From: an uncultured Oscillospiraceae bacterium
GTDB lineage: Bacteria > Bacillota > Clostridia > Oscillospirales > Ruminococcaceae
Direction of reading: 5' to 3'
NCBI GenBank assembly: GCA_934462925.1
Contig: CAKSIT010000027.1
Coordinates: 1-14,533, forward strand
Length of the DNA: 14,533 nucleotides
The stretch's first letter is position 1, and every line of letters starts with the position of its first letter. Made by a program: the position numbers and the translations under genes. The notes under the pieces are model-generated. The model worked only from the letters and a program-made list of their open reading frames with translations, had not been told where the DNA came from and made no database searches. Below are positions 1-6,682 of the stretch, one piece after another.

Positions 1-208
1 CATGCTTATTTGTTTGTTCATACTTTTATTATATCACTTTGGTAATTCTGCGTCTACTCGTTTTGTGCGGTATTGCCCTAATAATATTGTCAATTCATTT
101 TTTTAGAAAATGCTGATTTGCCAAAGTATAAATGAAAAGAGATTATTTCATACTGTATATTATTGTGAATAGTGCAACGCTGCGTTGCACAATTTATGGA
201 GGTAGCTT
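1..208. other. Intergenic leader upstream of the YdcF-like gene
   Basis: No gene is convincing here. On the minus strand a TATAAT-like box (28-33) with a weak TAGACG -35 (51-56) and a 17-base spacer would read out of the left edge. An ATG at 21-19 follows on that strand but has no ribosome binding site, so a gene entering from the left is only a possibility. The stretch is AT-rich. No clear plus-strand promoter for the gene starting at 209 can be picked out, although several TATA-like boxes lie between 150 and 170. Confidence 0.3.
172..190. promoter_or_regulatory. Perfect 19-base palindrome, candidate operator
   Basis: GTGCAACGC and GCGTTGCAC are exact reverse complements around a single central T. 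The palindrome ends 18 bases before the ATG of the YdcF-like gene and just before its GGAGG (198-202). In DNA this is the geometry of a repressor dimer site; in RNA it would be a hairpin close to the ribosome binding site. The binding factor is unknown. Confidence 0.5.
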
Positions 209-814
209 ATGACAAATAGAATCATTACCGATATTTCCGATTACATATTTGTATCCGATGAACCGCAAAAGGTGGATGCGATATTCCTGCTGGGTGGTTC
301 TCACCCCGAACAGCCCGAATATGCCGCAGAATTGTATCGTAAAGGTATGGCTGAATGGCTTGTTACGTCAGGTGGAGTAAGCGTTAAAGCTGACAAGTGG
401 CACGGTGTACGTTCCAAAGCAGACATTTATGACGGTGATTATCATTCCGACTGTGAATTCTTTACAGATGTTTTGGTGAAAAACGGTGTCCCGATAACAG
501 CAATTATTGAAGAAAACAAATCGGGGCATACCCGTGATAACGCTTTTTTATCCCGTGAAGCTGTTGACAAAAAAGGGATAGAGATAAAAACAGCAATTAT
601 TGTCTGTAAAGCCTTTCACGCACGCCGATGCTTAATGCTGTATCAGATGGCGTTCTCGAATGTTGACATAAAAGTTTGTCCTGTCCATTGCTACAACATT
701 ACCAAGGAGAATTGGTATAAAACCGAAAAAGGCACAGATCGTGTTCTTGGCGAGCTTGCACGATGCGGAAATCAGTTTGTTGGGGATATTAAGCATTATC
801 TTGAAATTATGTAA
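209..814 (+). CDS. YdcF family (DUF218) protein
   Basis: The 201-residue product resembles the YdcF/DUF218 (SanA/ElyC-like) family, soluble or membrane-anchored alpha/beta proteins of mostly uncertain function, some linked to cell-envelope processes. Visible family features are a strand ending in LLGG (residues 27-30), LVTSGG (51-56), a central segment with EENKSGHTRDNA (101-112) and a KAFHARRC motif near residue 135. No signal peptide or membrane segment is visible, so this is a cytosolic form. The ATG is supported by GGAGG seven bases upstream. The C-terminus (GDIKHYLEIM) looks complete. The gene converges with a truncated IS30 element only a few bases beyond its stop, and no terminator separates them. 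A palindrome upstream may control it. The family call is fairly firm; the function is unknown. Confidence 0.8.
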   Translation: MTNRIITDISDYIFVSDEPQKVDAIFLLGGSHPEQPEYAAELYRKGMAEWLVTSGGVSVKADKWHGVRSKADIYDGDYHSDCEFFTDVLVKNGVPITAIIEENKSGHTRDNAFLSREAVDKKGIEIKTAIIVCKAFHARRCLMLYQMAFSNVDIKVCPVHCYNITKENWYKTEKGTDRVLGELARCGNQFVGDIKHYLEIM

Positions 815-1709
815 AAATGTGGTGATTTGCAATGAGCAACAAATCATCATCAGAAATATCAGCAAACGAAGTGCCTTTCGGGAAAAACTGCCGCAGAAGT
901 CCATTGGTATTTTCATTCGTGCCACGCTGCCAGGGCGAGTAAGGGTCGCAGAAATAAACTTTCATACCGGTTGCTTCGGTAAGCTCTTGATGAGCCGCAA
1001 ATTCTTTCCCATTGTCCACGGTAAAGCTTTTCTTCAGCTTGTCGGGAATAGAGGAAAAGGCTTTAATAGTTGCTTTGTTAAACGCATTATCCTGCCTATC
1101 GTCAATCCTAAAAGCAACAAGGAAACCGGATTTTCGTTCAACATGAGTACCGAAACAACCTGTTTTTCGTTGGCCCAAAACCGTATCACTTTCCCAGTGA
1201 CCGAAACGTGTGCGGTTTTTCGCACCTGCCGGACGTTGGCTGATTGACGTTGTATTTGGGATTTTGCCACGTTTGTCCTCGGTTTTGCACTTCTTGTGTT
1301 TCCACTTGAAACACATGATTTTCTTTAGTTGTGGCGGTAAAATGCCGGTGTCAATTGCACGGTAAATCGTTGGAAATGATATGCTGAATGGTTCATTGTC
1401 GCGCTTGGCACGCCCGGCTATCTGTTCGGGAGACCACCGTAAAGCCATTTTTTCAAGAACATAATCACGGACAGCACCGGCTTTTAGCTTTGGTTTTCTG
1501 CCGCAGTTTTTTCGTCGTTTTCGGTACAGTTTGTCTGCGTGATGCGCTGCATATGTACCGTTTGAATAGCTATTTCTTCGGAACTCTCGACTCACCGAGG
1601 ACGGTGACCGGTTAAGCATTCGGGCAATTGCCCGAATGCTTAACCCCTGAGCTTTCAAAACTCTTGACAACTCCCGCTCTTCTGTGGTAAAATGAGTGTA
1701 ATGACACAT
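807..1709 (-). CDS. IS30 family transposase, C-terminally truncated
   Basis: The product is a DDE transposase of the IS30 family. The N-terminal helix-turn-helix is clear (TTEERELSRVLKAQGLSIR, then IARMLNRSPSSVSRE, residues about 7-43). The catalytic triad is present: Asp in FGHWESDTV, Asp in TVDNGKEF, and Glu in WQRGTNEN. The start ATG has CAGGAGGAG nine bases upstream. The last family residues are about DDLLLIANH; the final HIFT and stop are read from the DNA next to the YdcF-like gene. The usual tail with the NNRPRK-type block is missing, roughly 30 or more residues. The catalytic core survives but the protein is probably non-functional. It shares its strand with the methyltransferase operon and the S41 remnant, so transcripts from those may run through it. 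Confidence 0.85.
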   Translation of the reverse strand: MCHYTHFTTEERELSRVLKAQGLSIRAIARMLNRSPSSVSREFRRNSYSNGTYAAHHADKLYRKRRKNCGRKPKLKAGAVRDYVLEKMALRWSPEQIAGRAKRDNEPFSISFPTIYRAIDTGILPPQLKKIMCFKWKHKKCKTEDKRGKIPNTTSISQRPAGAKNRTRFGHWESDTVLGQRKTGCFGTHVERKSGFLVAFRIDDRQDNAFNKATIKAFSSIPDKLKKSFTVDNGKEFAAHQELTEATGMKVYFCDPYSPWQRGTNENTNGLLRQFFPKGTSFADISDDDLLLIANHHIFT

Positions 1710-1797
1710 TTTGCTCCTCCTGTTTGTGGTTGTGTGGTTACTCCCATTATAACACGAGTTGCTTTATGTGTCATTACTTTTTTCGGGTGTTGCGCTT
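822..1797 (-). mobile_element. IS30-family insertion sequence, transposase 3' end missing
   Basis: The element is defined by its transposase gene and leader. The transposase-proximal (upstream) end probably lies near 1,790-1,797, about 90 bases upstream of the start codon and a dozen bases after the stop codon of the S41 remnant. At the other end, IS30-like coding similarity stops at about 822, before the usual C-terminal block and terminal repeat. No second terminal inverted repeat or target duplication is visible. The copy is therefore a deletion remnant and is not expected to move on its own. Confidence 0.7.
1746..1774 (-). promoter_or_regulatory. Promoter of the IS30 transposase
   Basis: On the minus strand ATGACA (1774-1769) and TATAAT (1751-1746) are separated by exactly 17 bases. 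They lie about 40 bases upstream of the transposase ATG and its AGGAGG. This is a good sigma-70-type promoter. Confidence 0.7.
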
Positions 1798-1808
1798 GTA
1801 TTATAAAT

Positions 1809-2390
1809 CTATCCTTCTAAAAGATTAACACAGTATTTTAGTATTGTATCATATTTCATTTTAGCTTCGAACGAGGTATAATCTTCGCCGCTTTCTATCA
1901 TTTCATTATAAGTGTTAAAATCCTCTTTTGATAAATTAATGTACACATCAGCCTTAGTACCACTAACTGAATTATCACTTCCATCAGGATTTTTAGCACC
2001 ACTTGGCATATATATAAATACAAGCCGGCTATTTGGAAGACTCATTGCATTATATGAATACATTAAACCTTCACCGCCCGTATTGTTTCCAACTACTAAA
2101 GCTAAATTGTTCTTTTTCATATCTGAAACAAACCTATCAGCTGCTGAACCTGTTTTTTGAGACGTAATCAAAATAACGTTCTTATCGTTTTCATTTCCTC
2201 CCCTATAATTTTGCTCTGATACAGAACACAATAACTCAATACCATTCTCCGTTTCGTATGGTGACTCATCAACTGAATTAAATTTATGTACCAATCTATT
2301 CGCCCAGTCATTGACAATTACTTTATTGGCATCAGAATCAGGCAAATACCAATTACTTACTTCATCAATGTCTTTTGAAAATAAAGACCC
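1809..2390 (-). pseudogene. S41 family peptidase, 5'-truncated remnant
   Basis: About 190 codons of the C-terminal half of an S41 (tail-specific/CtpA-like) peptidase remain. Visible are ILITSQKTGSAADRF, matching the strand and loop that carry the nucleophilic Ser in S41 enzymes, and VVGNNTGGEG, matching the glycine-rich segment after it. The frame is open back to the stop codon of the downstream methyltransferase at 2,391-2,393, with no ATG and no ribosome binding site. The first possible start is a TTG at 2,345. The N-terminal half, including any signal peptide and PDZ domain, is absent. The coding sequence breaks exactly where the methyltransferase operon begins, so arrival of that operon or a later deletion probably removed the front of the gene. 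The S41 assignment rests on motif-level recognition. Confidence 0.65.
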
Positions 2391-3512
2391 TTACGTTTTA
2401 TCAAGCTCAGTAAGCCATTTCTTCATAAACTTTGCCATTTCCTCAACAGCGGGAATAGTAACCGCATTACCAAACTGCTTGTATTTCGGACCATCTGCAA
2501 GTTTTTCGGGAAAGCTGAATTTATCCTCGCCTGTTTTTTTATCGATAAACGCATAGTTTATAAAGCCTTGCAGCTTGCCCCATTCTCTCGGTGTCATCAT
2601 ACGAATGCTCCTATCATTAAGAGGGGTCTGCTTTGAGCCGATAACCTTTCCCGCAACACCTGTTTTAGGGTCAATCACAAGATTACGCTCTTTGCCTGAG
2701 CCGCCCGTAGCAAGGATAGCATTGGATACGGGGTGTTCGATTTCGGGCAGATTGACGATTTTATATCCAAAACCGTTACCCTTTCCCTCGTGCCTTGCCT
2801 TGTGTCGTTCAAGAGTTTCCACATATCCCGATGAAAGGAAATACTTATCGTCTGCGTCCATTTCAAGCAGGTCGTTAAGGTCGGTGTATATAGGATTTTT
2901 TCGCTCCTTTGGCAGTTCGTTCGGCAGATTGTCCACTGCATTTCCGAAATGCTCTCGGTTAAAGCCCATTATATACACTCTCGGACGGTTTTGGGGAACA
3001 CCGAAGTTGCGTGAGTTGCGGATAAATTTTCTCGGCTCGTATATCAACTCTCCGTCATCTCCGAGCGTTACCCCCACAACCTTATAATTTAAATCCTTAA
3101 CCAGAACCTCGATAATCGTTGCGAAGGTGTGTCCTTTATCGTGAGTAACAAGGTTATCCACATTCTCAAGCATAAAGGCTTTAGGGCAGGTTCTTCGGAT
3201 TATTTCGGCAATATCGAAAAAGAGAGTACCTCTGATTTTATCTTCAAAACCTGCTTTTTTCCCGGCGCGACTGAATGCCTGGCACGGAAAGCCTGCGAGG
3301 AGAATATCATAATCTGTTGCTTCAACTTTTGCCTTAAACTCATCGGTGGTGATATCATTCATCGGATTTTCGCCATACAAGTGTTCGTATGTAAGGCAAG
3401 CATTTTTGTCTATCTCGGCAGACAAAACATTCTTGAAGCACCCGGCTAACTCATATCCTCTGCGAATGCCGCCTATCCCCGCGCAGAGGTCTATTGTCTT
3501 ATACGTTTTCAT
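2391..3512 (-). CDS. DNA (cytosine-5)-methyltransferase 1
   Basis: This 373-residue enzyme transfers a methyl group from S-adenosylmethionine to C5 of cytosine in a specific DNA site. The conserved motifs appear in order: motif I DLCAGIGGI (8-16), motif IV GFPCQAFS with catalytic Cys77, motif VI ENV (116-118), motif VIII QNRPRVY (174-180), a target-recognition region about 190-290, motif IX near MTPREWGKLQGF, and motif X QFGNAV (346-351). All are intact and the length is normal. The ATG has AAAGGAG 10 bases upstream and overlaps the end of the preceding small gene by 14 bases, so translation is probably coupled. It is the last gene of the operon and has no terminator after it; an S41 remnant follows directly. 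The target sequence cannot be read from the protein. Confidence 0.93.
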   Translation of the reverse strand: MKTYKTIDLCAGIGGIRRGYELAGCFKNVLSAEIDKNACLTYEHLYGENPMNDITTDEFKAKVEATDYDILLAGFPCQAFSRAGKKAGFEDKIRGTLFFDIAEIIRRTCPKAFMLENVDNLVTHDKGHTFATIIEVLVKDLNYKVVGVTLGDDGELIYEPRKFIRNSRNFGVPQNRPRVYIMGFNREHFGNAVDNLPNELPKERKNPIYTDLNDLLEMDADDKYFLSSGYVETLERHKARHEGKGNGFGYKIVNLPEIEHPVSNAILATGGSGKERNLVIDPKTGVAGKVIGSKQTPLNDRSIRMMTPREWGKLQGFINYAFIDKKTGEDKFSFPEKLADGPKYKQFGNAVTIPAVEEMAKFMKKWLTELDKT

Positions 3513-3897
3513 TGCCGTTTCTCCTTTGTATCATTTCATCAATCCGTATTTTGTCATCGACATAAGTTCTCAATGCTTGAACCTCGTTTGTGGATAAATC
3601 AAACATCAATGATATGTACTTGTTTTGCCAAAACATGATTGTAGGATTGGAGAGAACAACCGGAATAAGTACACTGAACTTTTTATAAAATTCCGTTTCC
3701 TCCGCCTTTGTGCAGTTTGCTTTGTACACCTTGTCAACAACGCTGATTTCATGCTCTATTCTCTTGAAAATAATATTTATCAATGTGGGAGAAACTCCTA
3801 CAGCATTTGCGATTTGGGTTTTAGCGGTATAGCCCCCGCCGTTTATAGCGTCTAAAACCTTTTGAATGTTCTGAATTGTTGTTTCAAATGCAGTCAT
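3499..3897 (-). CDS. Small protein between two m5C methyltransferases, possible HTH
   Basis: I do not recognise a named family. Of the possible starts, ATG at 3,897 fits best: TTAGGAG lies eight bases upstream, giving 133 residues. Starting at 3,924 would add MCFRLGVCV and overlap the upstream gene without a good site. Residues about 20-45 (TAKTQIANAVGVSPTLINII) look like a helix-turn-helix, the spacing of QIANAVGVS-PTLIN being typical. The rest is predicted mainly helical, with many charged residues and no membrane segment. It starts 16 bases after the stop of methyltransferase 2 and ends 14 bases inside methyltransferase 1, so it is firmly part of the operon. It could be a controller of the methyltransferases, a specificity or accessory subunit, or an unrecognised nuclease; no nuclease motif is evident. 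The reading frame is certain, the role is not. Confidence 0.75.
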   Translation of the reverse strand: MTAFETTIQNIQKVLDAINGGGYTAKTQIANAVGVSPTLINIIFKRIEHEISVVDKVYKANCTKAEETEFYKKFSVLIPVVLSNPTIMFWQNKYISLMFDLSTNEVQALRTYVDDKIRIDEMIQRRNGNENV

Positions 3898-3913
3898 AAC
3901 ACATACTCCTAAC

Positions 3914-4858
3914 CTAAAACACATTTAACAATCTTTCTGCTATCTGCCGAACAACAGGAACGCAGACGGTATTTCCGCATTGCTTGTAAGCTTGCTCAAT
4001 AGGAATATCCTTAAAACCAAAATCGGGTGGAAATCCCTGTAAAGCAAGGCACTCGAACGGAGTTATCTTCCTAATACCGAAATCATCTCTTATCACGGGA
4101 ACTCTGTCGTGATATGTTCCCATATTTGCCTTAAGAGTGGGAGAGATGGTATATTTTCGTGTCGCCACACCGCTATCGTCTATACGATACATACCCGTAG
4201 TATCGGGTATTCGCCTATTCAGCACGTCGTAGTATTTGTTACCGGGTTTGTAATAGTAGTTTTCGTGACGCTTTATTGAGCGGTCGAAAACGCCTTCCAA
4301 ATCGTTTGTAAGAGGTATTTCGTCCGGAAACGATAACCTGTTCATTATATCGAGATCAGAGAAAGCAACCACAAAAGTCCTGTTTCTTTCTTGTGGGATA
4401 TTTGCGTGAGTATGAGGACTTTGAACGGCATACTTGACATAATAGCCAAGCTCCGAAAGGTGATTGAATATAGTGATAAATGTGCGCCCGTTGTCGTGAT
4501 TTATCAAATTTCGAACATTTTCCAAGAAGATTACCTTCGGCCGAACGTTTTTGGCAATTCTTACTATCTCAAAGAAAAGATTACCTCTTACGTCGTTGAA
4601 CCCGCGCTGATACCCCATTACGGAAAAGGATTGGCAGGGGAAACCTGCGACCAACACATCCGCCTGCGGAACGGATTTTTCGTCAATGCTCTTTATATCT
4701 GCTTCAACAAGTGCATTGTTGGAGAGATTGTGCCTATATGTAATGCAGGCAAACTTATCAATCTCGTTTGCCCAAACAACCTTAAACCCGGCTTGTTCAA
4801 AAGCAAGGTCAATTCCTCCTATGCCCGAAAACAGACTTACAACCGTAGGATTATTCAT
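3914..4858 (-). CDS. DNA (cytosine-5)-methyltransferase 2
   Basis: This second m5C methyltransferase is compact (314 residues from the ATG at 4,858). Motif I is SLFSGIGGI (8-16), motif IV GFPCQSFS has catalytic Cys75, motif VI is ENV (113-115), motif VIII has QERNR (156-160), and motif X is QCGNTV (293-298). The recognition region between motifs VIII and IX differs from that of methyltransferase 1, so the two probably read different sites or different strands of one asymmetric site. Both share a HD-G-TF block after motif VI, which suggests common subfamily origin. A TTG at 4,879 would extend the protein by seven residues, but the ATG is preferred. The ATG overlaps the stop of the Vsr-like gene by eight bases (ATGAATAA), an arrangement typical of coupled translation. 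All catalytic residues are present. Confidence 0.92.
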   Translation of the reverse strand: MNNPTVVSLFSGIGGIDLAFEQAGFKVVWANEIDKFACITYRHNLSNNALVEADIKSIDEKSVPQADVLVAGFPCQSFSVMGYQRGFNDVRGNLFFEIVRIAKNVRPKVIFLENVRNLINHDNGRTFITIFNHLSELGYYVKYAVQSPHTHANIPQERNRTFVVAFSDLDIMNRLSFPDEIPLTNDLEGVFDRSIKRHENYYYKPGNKYYDVLNRRIPDTTGMYRIDDSGVATRKYTISPTLKANMGTYHDRVPVIRDDFGIRKITPFECLALQGFPPDFGFKDIPIEQAYKQCGNTVCVPVVRQIAERLLNVF

Positions 4859-5264
4859 TTCGTACCGCCGCTTCAACAATATCTGCGCACTCGGTCAGGT
4901 GCTTCTTTATGTCGTTACCCCAAAAACGAATTACCGTCCAGCCGTCCGCTTCAAGCGAAGCCGTAACTTCCTTGTCACGCTCCATATTGCGCTCTATCTT
5001 CGGTATCCAAAACTCTTGGTGGGACTTAAAATCCTTTTTGCGTTCCGTCCAATTATATCCATGCCAGAATTCGCTGTCGCAGAACACGGCAACCTTTTTG
5101 CCTATAAAGGCTATGTCGGGCTTTCCGCAAACGGTGGTTACATTCTTTCTGTAACGCAAACCACGCCGCCAAAGCTCTTTCATAAGCAAAACCTCAATCT
5201 TTGAGCCTTTGTTCTTAACTTGCCGCATATTGAAACTGATTTGCTCGGGAGTTTTCTTGCTCAT
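4851..5264 (-). CDS. vsr: Vsr-like very-short-patch-repair DNA endonuclease
   Basis: The 137-residue product matches Vsr, which nicks next to T:G mismatches left by deamination of 5-methylcytosine so that the cytosine can be restored. Seen are the basic N-terminus (FNMRQVKNKGSKIE), Glu24, GKPD with Asp50 at the position of the catalytic Asp, EFWHG with His68, and EFWIPKIERNMERD ending in Asp97. Against E. coli Vsr as I recall it, the four structural zinc ligands (Cys66, His71, Cys73, Cys117) are Glu65, Tyr70, Trp72 and Asn here, so this form has no zinc site; Firmicute relatives often look like this. It is the first gene of the operon, so it is made ahead of the two methyltransferases whose mutagenic side effect it would repair. 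The start ATG has only a weak GGTGA site. Confidence 0.9.
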   Translation of the reverse strand: MSKKTPEQISFNMRQVKNKGSKIEVLLMKELWRRGLRYRKNVTTVCGKPDIAFIGKKVAVFCDSEFWHGYNWTERKKDFKSHQEFWIPKIERNMERDKEVTASLEADGWTVIRFWGNDIKKHLTECADIVEAAVRNE

Positions 5265-5303
5265 AGCATCACCATTCTCAATTTAACACATTATACCATA
5301 ATA

Positions 5304-5332
5304 ATTATACACCGGATTTCTCTTTTTTTCAA
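5304..5332 (-). promoter_or_regulatory. Promoter of the vsr-methyltransferase operon
   Basis: On the minus strand TTGAAA (5332-5327) and TATAAT (5309-5304) are separated by exactly 17 bases, about 40 bases upstream of the vsr ATG. A second TATAAT (5293-5288) lies downstream but has no -35 partner. The A/T-rich tract upstream of the -35 could act as an UP element. Confidence 0.75.
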
Positions 5333-5898
5333 TATTTTTTTTTATTTTTTCATCGATTTCAGATGGTAGTATTTTCTATTTGCAAAATAACATATATCAT
5401 ATATTAGGATACGAAACAATCAAGTAAGTCACGGGTGATTTATCTCTTAGTTGAACACTATGTTTCTGCAAGCTGTTCGTAGTTTTACCTCCTTGATTGC
5501 TATACTTATTTGCGATTTTATTAAGACAGTAATTTCAGCTTCAATCAATAAGGCTATACTCAATAGCCATATTGTTGCGCCCAGCTGCGCTTTGCTTCAC
5601 AATAAGGCATTGAGTTAGGGGAAAATCCCCTAAGACCCGTTTCGCTTTACCCAACGCTCAGCGACTTAAACTTCGCAACTCCAAAATGGATTTGCGGAGC
5701 GCAGGTAAGATAAAATCTTCCGTGCCACTTTTTTAAGTGGTAACACAGGCAAGGTAAAAATCCTTGATGTTAAAATTTACCTGAAACAGAGTGGGTTGAT
5801 AAAAATCCCGCCCCATACTTTTACCCTCTGTTCACCTCTCGACAAAACCCAACCAAGCAATAGATTTATCCCTGCGTGACCTAACCATAAATTGCTAA

Positions 5899-5932
5899 AC
5901 CCTCCCACCGTTCAGCACGAACGTAGGAGGGT
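5899..5932 (-). terminator. Hairpin downstream of the XRE repressor gene
   Basis: ACCCTCC (5899-5905) pairs with GGAGGGT (5926-5932), and inside it CGTTC pairs with GAACG around AGCAC. It lies 28 bases after the stop codon of the repressor. On the minus strand the run that follows, TTTAGCAATTTAT, is only moderately T-rich, so it is a plausible but not ideal intrinsic terminator. Confidence 0.45.
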
Positions 5933-5960
5933 AAATTGTTGTTCGGTTTCGGAGTTATAG

Positions 5961-6578
5961 TTAAATCGGCTTGTTGTCTTGTCTATACGCTTCGGCACTC
6001 GCCTTAACAAGGTCGGTGACTTGATTGAGAAGAAGCTGCTTGTAAGCCGCCGCAAGTATCTCATTGCGCCTGTCGTTGCCAAAATCAACAAACTCGTCCC
6101 ACACGCTGTCCGTGCTCGAACATTTCTCAAAATAAAGGAACAATGTGCCGAGAACGCTGCTTGCGGCTTCCTCTCCGTTCTGTGTTTCGTAGCTGTAAAA
6201 ATCGTAGTCCTCGGTCAACTCATCAAACAGATGGTTGATAATCGACAGCTTTGCGTAGTCCTTATTCTTCACAAGTTTCGCCAAATACTCTGCGGCAATG
6301 TCGGACAAGCCCGTGAACTCACACACCGTTTTTTGCTTTCCCTTTTGAGCAGTTGTGTTCGTCCTGCCGATTAGGTAATCAGCGTTCACATTCAGCGTGT
6401 CGGCTATTCGGACAAGTATCTCAATATCAGGCATTCGCTTATCGTTCTCGTAATAACCGAGCGTGCTTTTAGATATGCCCACCATATCGGCGAACTGCTC
6501 AATCGTGTAGCCGTTCGCTTTACGCAGCTCTTTAAGCCGCTTGCCAAATACCTCAACACAGGTGTTTTTGCTTTCCAT
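5961..6578 (-). CDS. XRE-family transcriptional regulator (CI/Xre-like repressor)
   Basis: The product from the ATG at 6,578 has 205 residues. Residues about 10-66 form a canonical HTH_3 domain (VFGKRLKELRKANGYTIEQ, FADMVGISKSTLGYYEN, then LVRIADTLNVNADYLIGR). The remainder is an acidic, helical domain of the kind used for dimerisation or for sensing. No RecA-cleavage Ala-Gly/Ser-Lys signature or metalloprotease motif is evident, so how the repressor would be released is unclear. AGGAGG lies 12 bases upstream of the chosen ATG, a rather long spacing; a TTG at 6,599 is in frame but overlaps that site. It is divergent from the small regulator, excisionase and integrase genes, with operator-like repeats between, the usual layout of a lysogeny switch. 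It probably keeps the integration module silent. Confidence 0.88.
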   Translation of the reverse strand: MESKNTCVEVFGKRLKELRKANGYTIEQFADMVGISKSTLGYYENDKRMPDIEILVRIADTLNVNADYLIGRTNTTAQKGKQKTVCEFTGLSDIAAEYLAKLVKNKDYAKLSIINHLFDELTEDYDFYSYETQNGEEAASSVLGTLFLYFEKCSSTDSVWDEFVDFGNDRRNEILAAAYKQLLLNQVTDLVKASAEAYRQDNKPI

Positions 6579-6619
6579 AACGATAAAAATCCTCCTCAAA
6601 ACTTGTGAAAAAGACTATA

Positions 6620-6649
6620 TTTGTGGAATTATGAGAAATATACCACAAA
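6620..6649. promoter_or_regulatory. Imperfect dyad TTTGTGG/CCACAAA, candidate repressor operator
   Basis: TTTGTGG (6620-6626) and CCACAAA (6643-6649) are exact inverted repeats 16 bases apart. They lie between the repressor start and the -35 box of the divergent promoter. The position is suitable for the XRE protein to control both directions. Binding is inferred from geometry only. Confidence 0.45.
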
Positions 6650-6653
6650 AGCC

Positions 6654-6682
6654 TTGACGAGCTGAAACGGAAGTGTTATAAT
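6654..6682 (+). promoter_or_regulatory. Promoter of the small regulator/xis transcript
   Basis: TTGACG (6654-6659) and a perfect TATAAT (6677-6682) have a 17-base spacer. The transcript would run about 100 bases before the small regulator's ATG. That leader contains ATCATTA/TAATGAT and TCAAG/CTTGA inverted repeats, which could be further operator sites. Confidence 0.75.

Larger units (their letters stand above)
5265..5960. other. Gene-free region with inverted-repeat cluster, possible oriT/mobilisation remnant
   Basis: No intact gene is visible. Several perfect inverted repeats are packed together: GGCTAT/ATAGCC (5552-5568), TTAGGGGA/TCCCCTAA with a three-base loop (5615-5633), CCACTT/AAGTGG (5725-5740) and AGGTAAA/TTTACCT (5752-5782). 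On the minus strand, CAAGGAGGT (5494-5486) is a strong ribosome binding site followed by an open stretch of about 26 codons reading NSLQKHSVQLRDKSPVTYL onward. An ACG stands where the start codon would be and a stop follows soon after, so this looks like the 5' relic of a lost gene. Clustered repeats ahead of a deleted gene resemble the oriT leader of mobilisable Firmicute elements; that reading is inference. Confidence 0.35.

Noticed and set aside
741..1247. Open plus-strand frames across the IS30 element
   Set aside because: They lie antisense to a clear DDE transposase gene and show no ribosome binding site or protein motif.
2345..3512. Read-through fusion of methyltransferase 1 with the S41 fragment
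   Set aside because: The frames match across the TAA, but motif X and a normal C-terminus precede the stop. The match in frame is a one-in-three chance event.
3914..4879. Longer start (TTG at 4,879) for methyltransferase 2
   Set aside because: The ATG at 4,858 gives the normal distance to motif I and an eight-base overlap with vsr. The TTG has no ribosome binding site.
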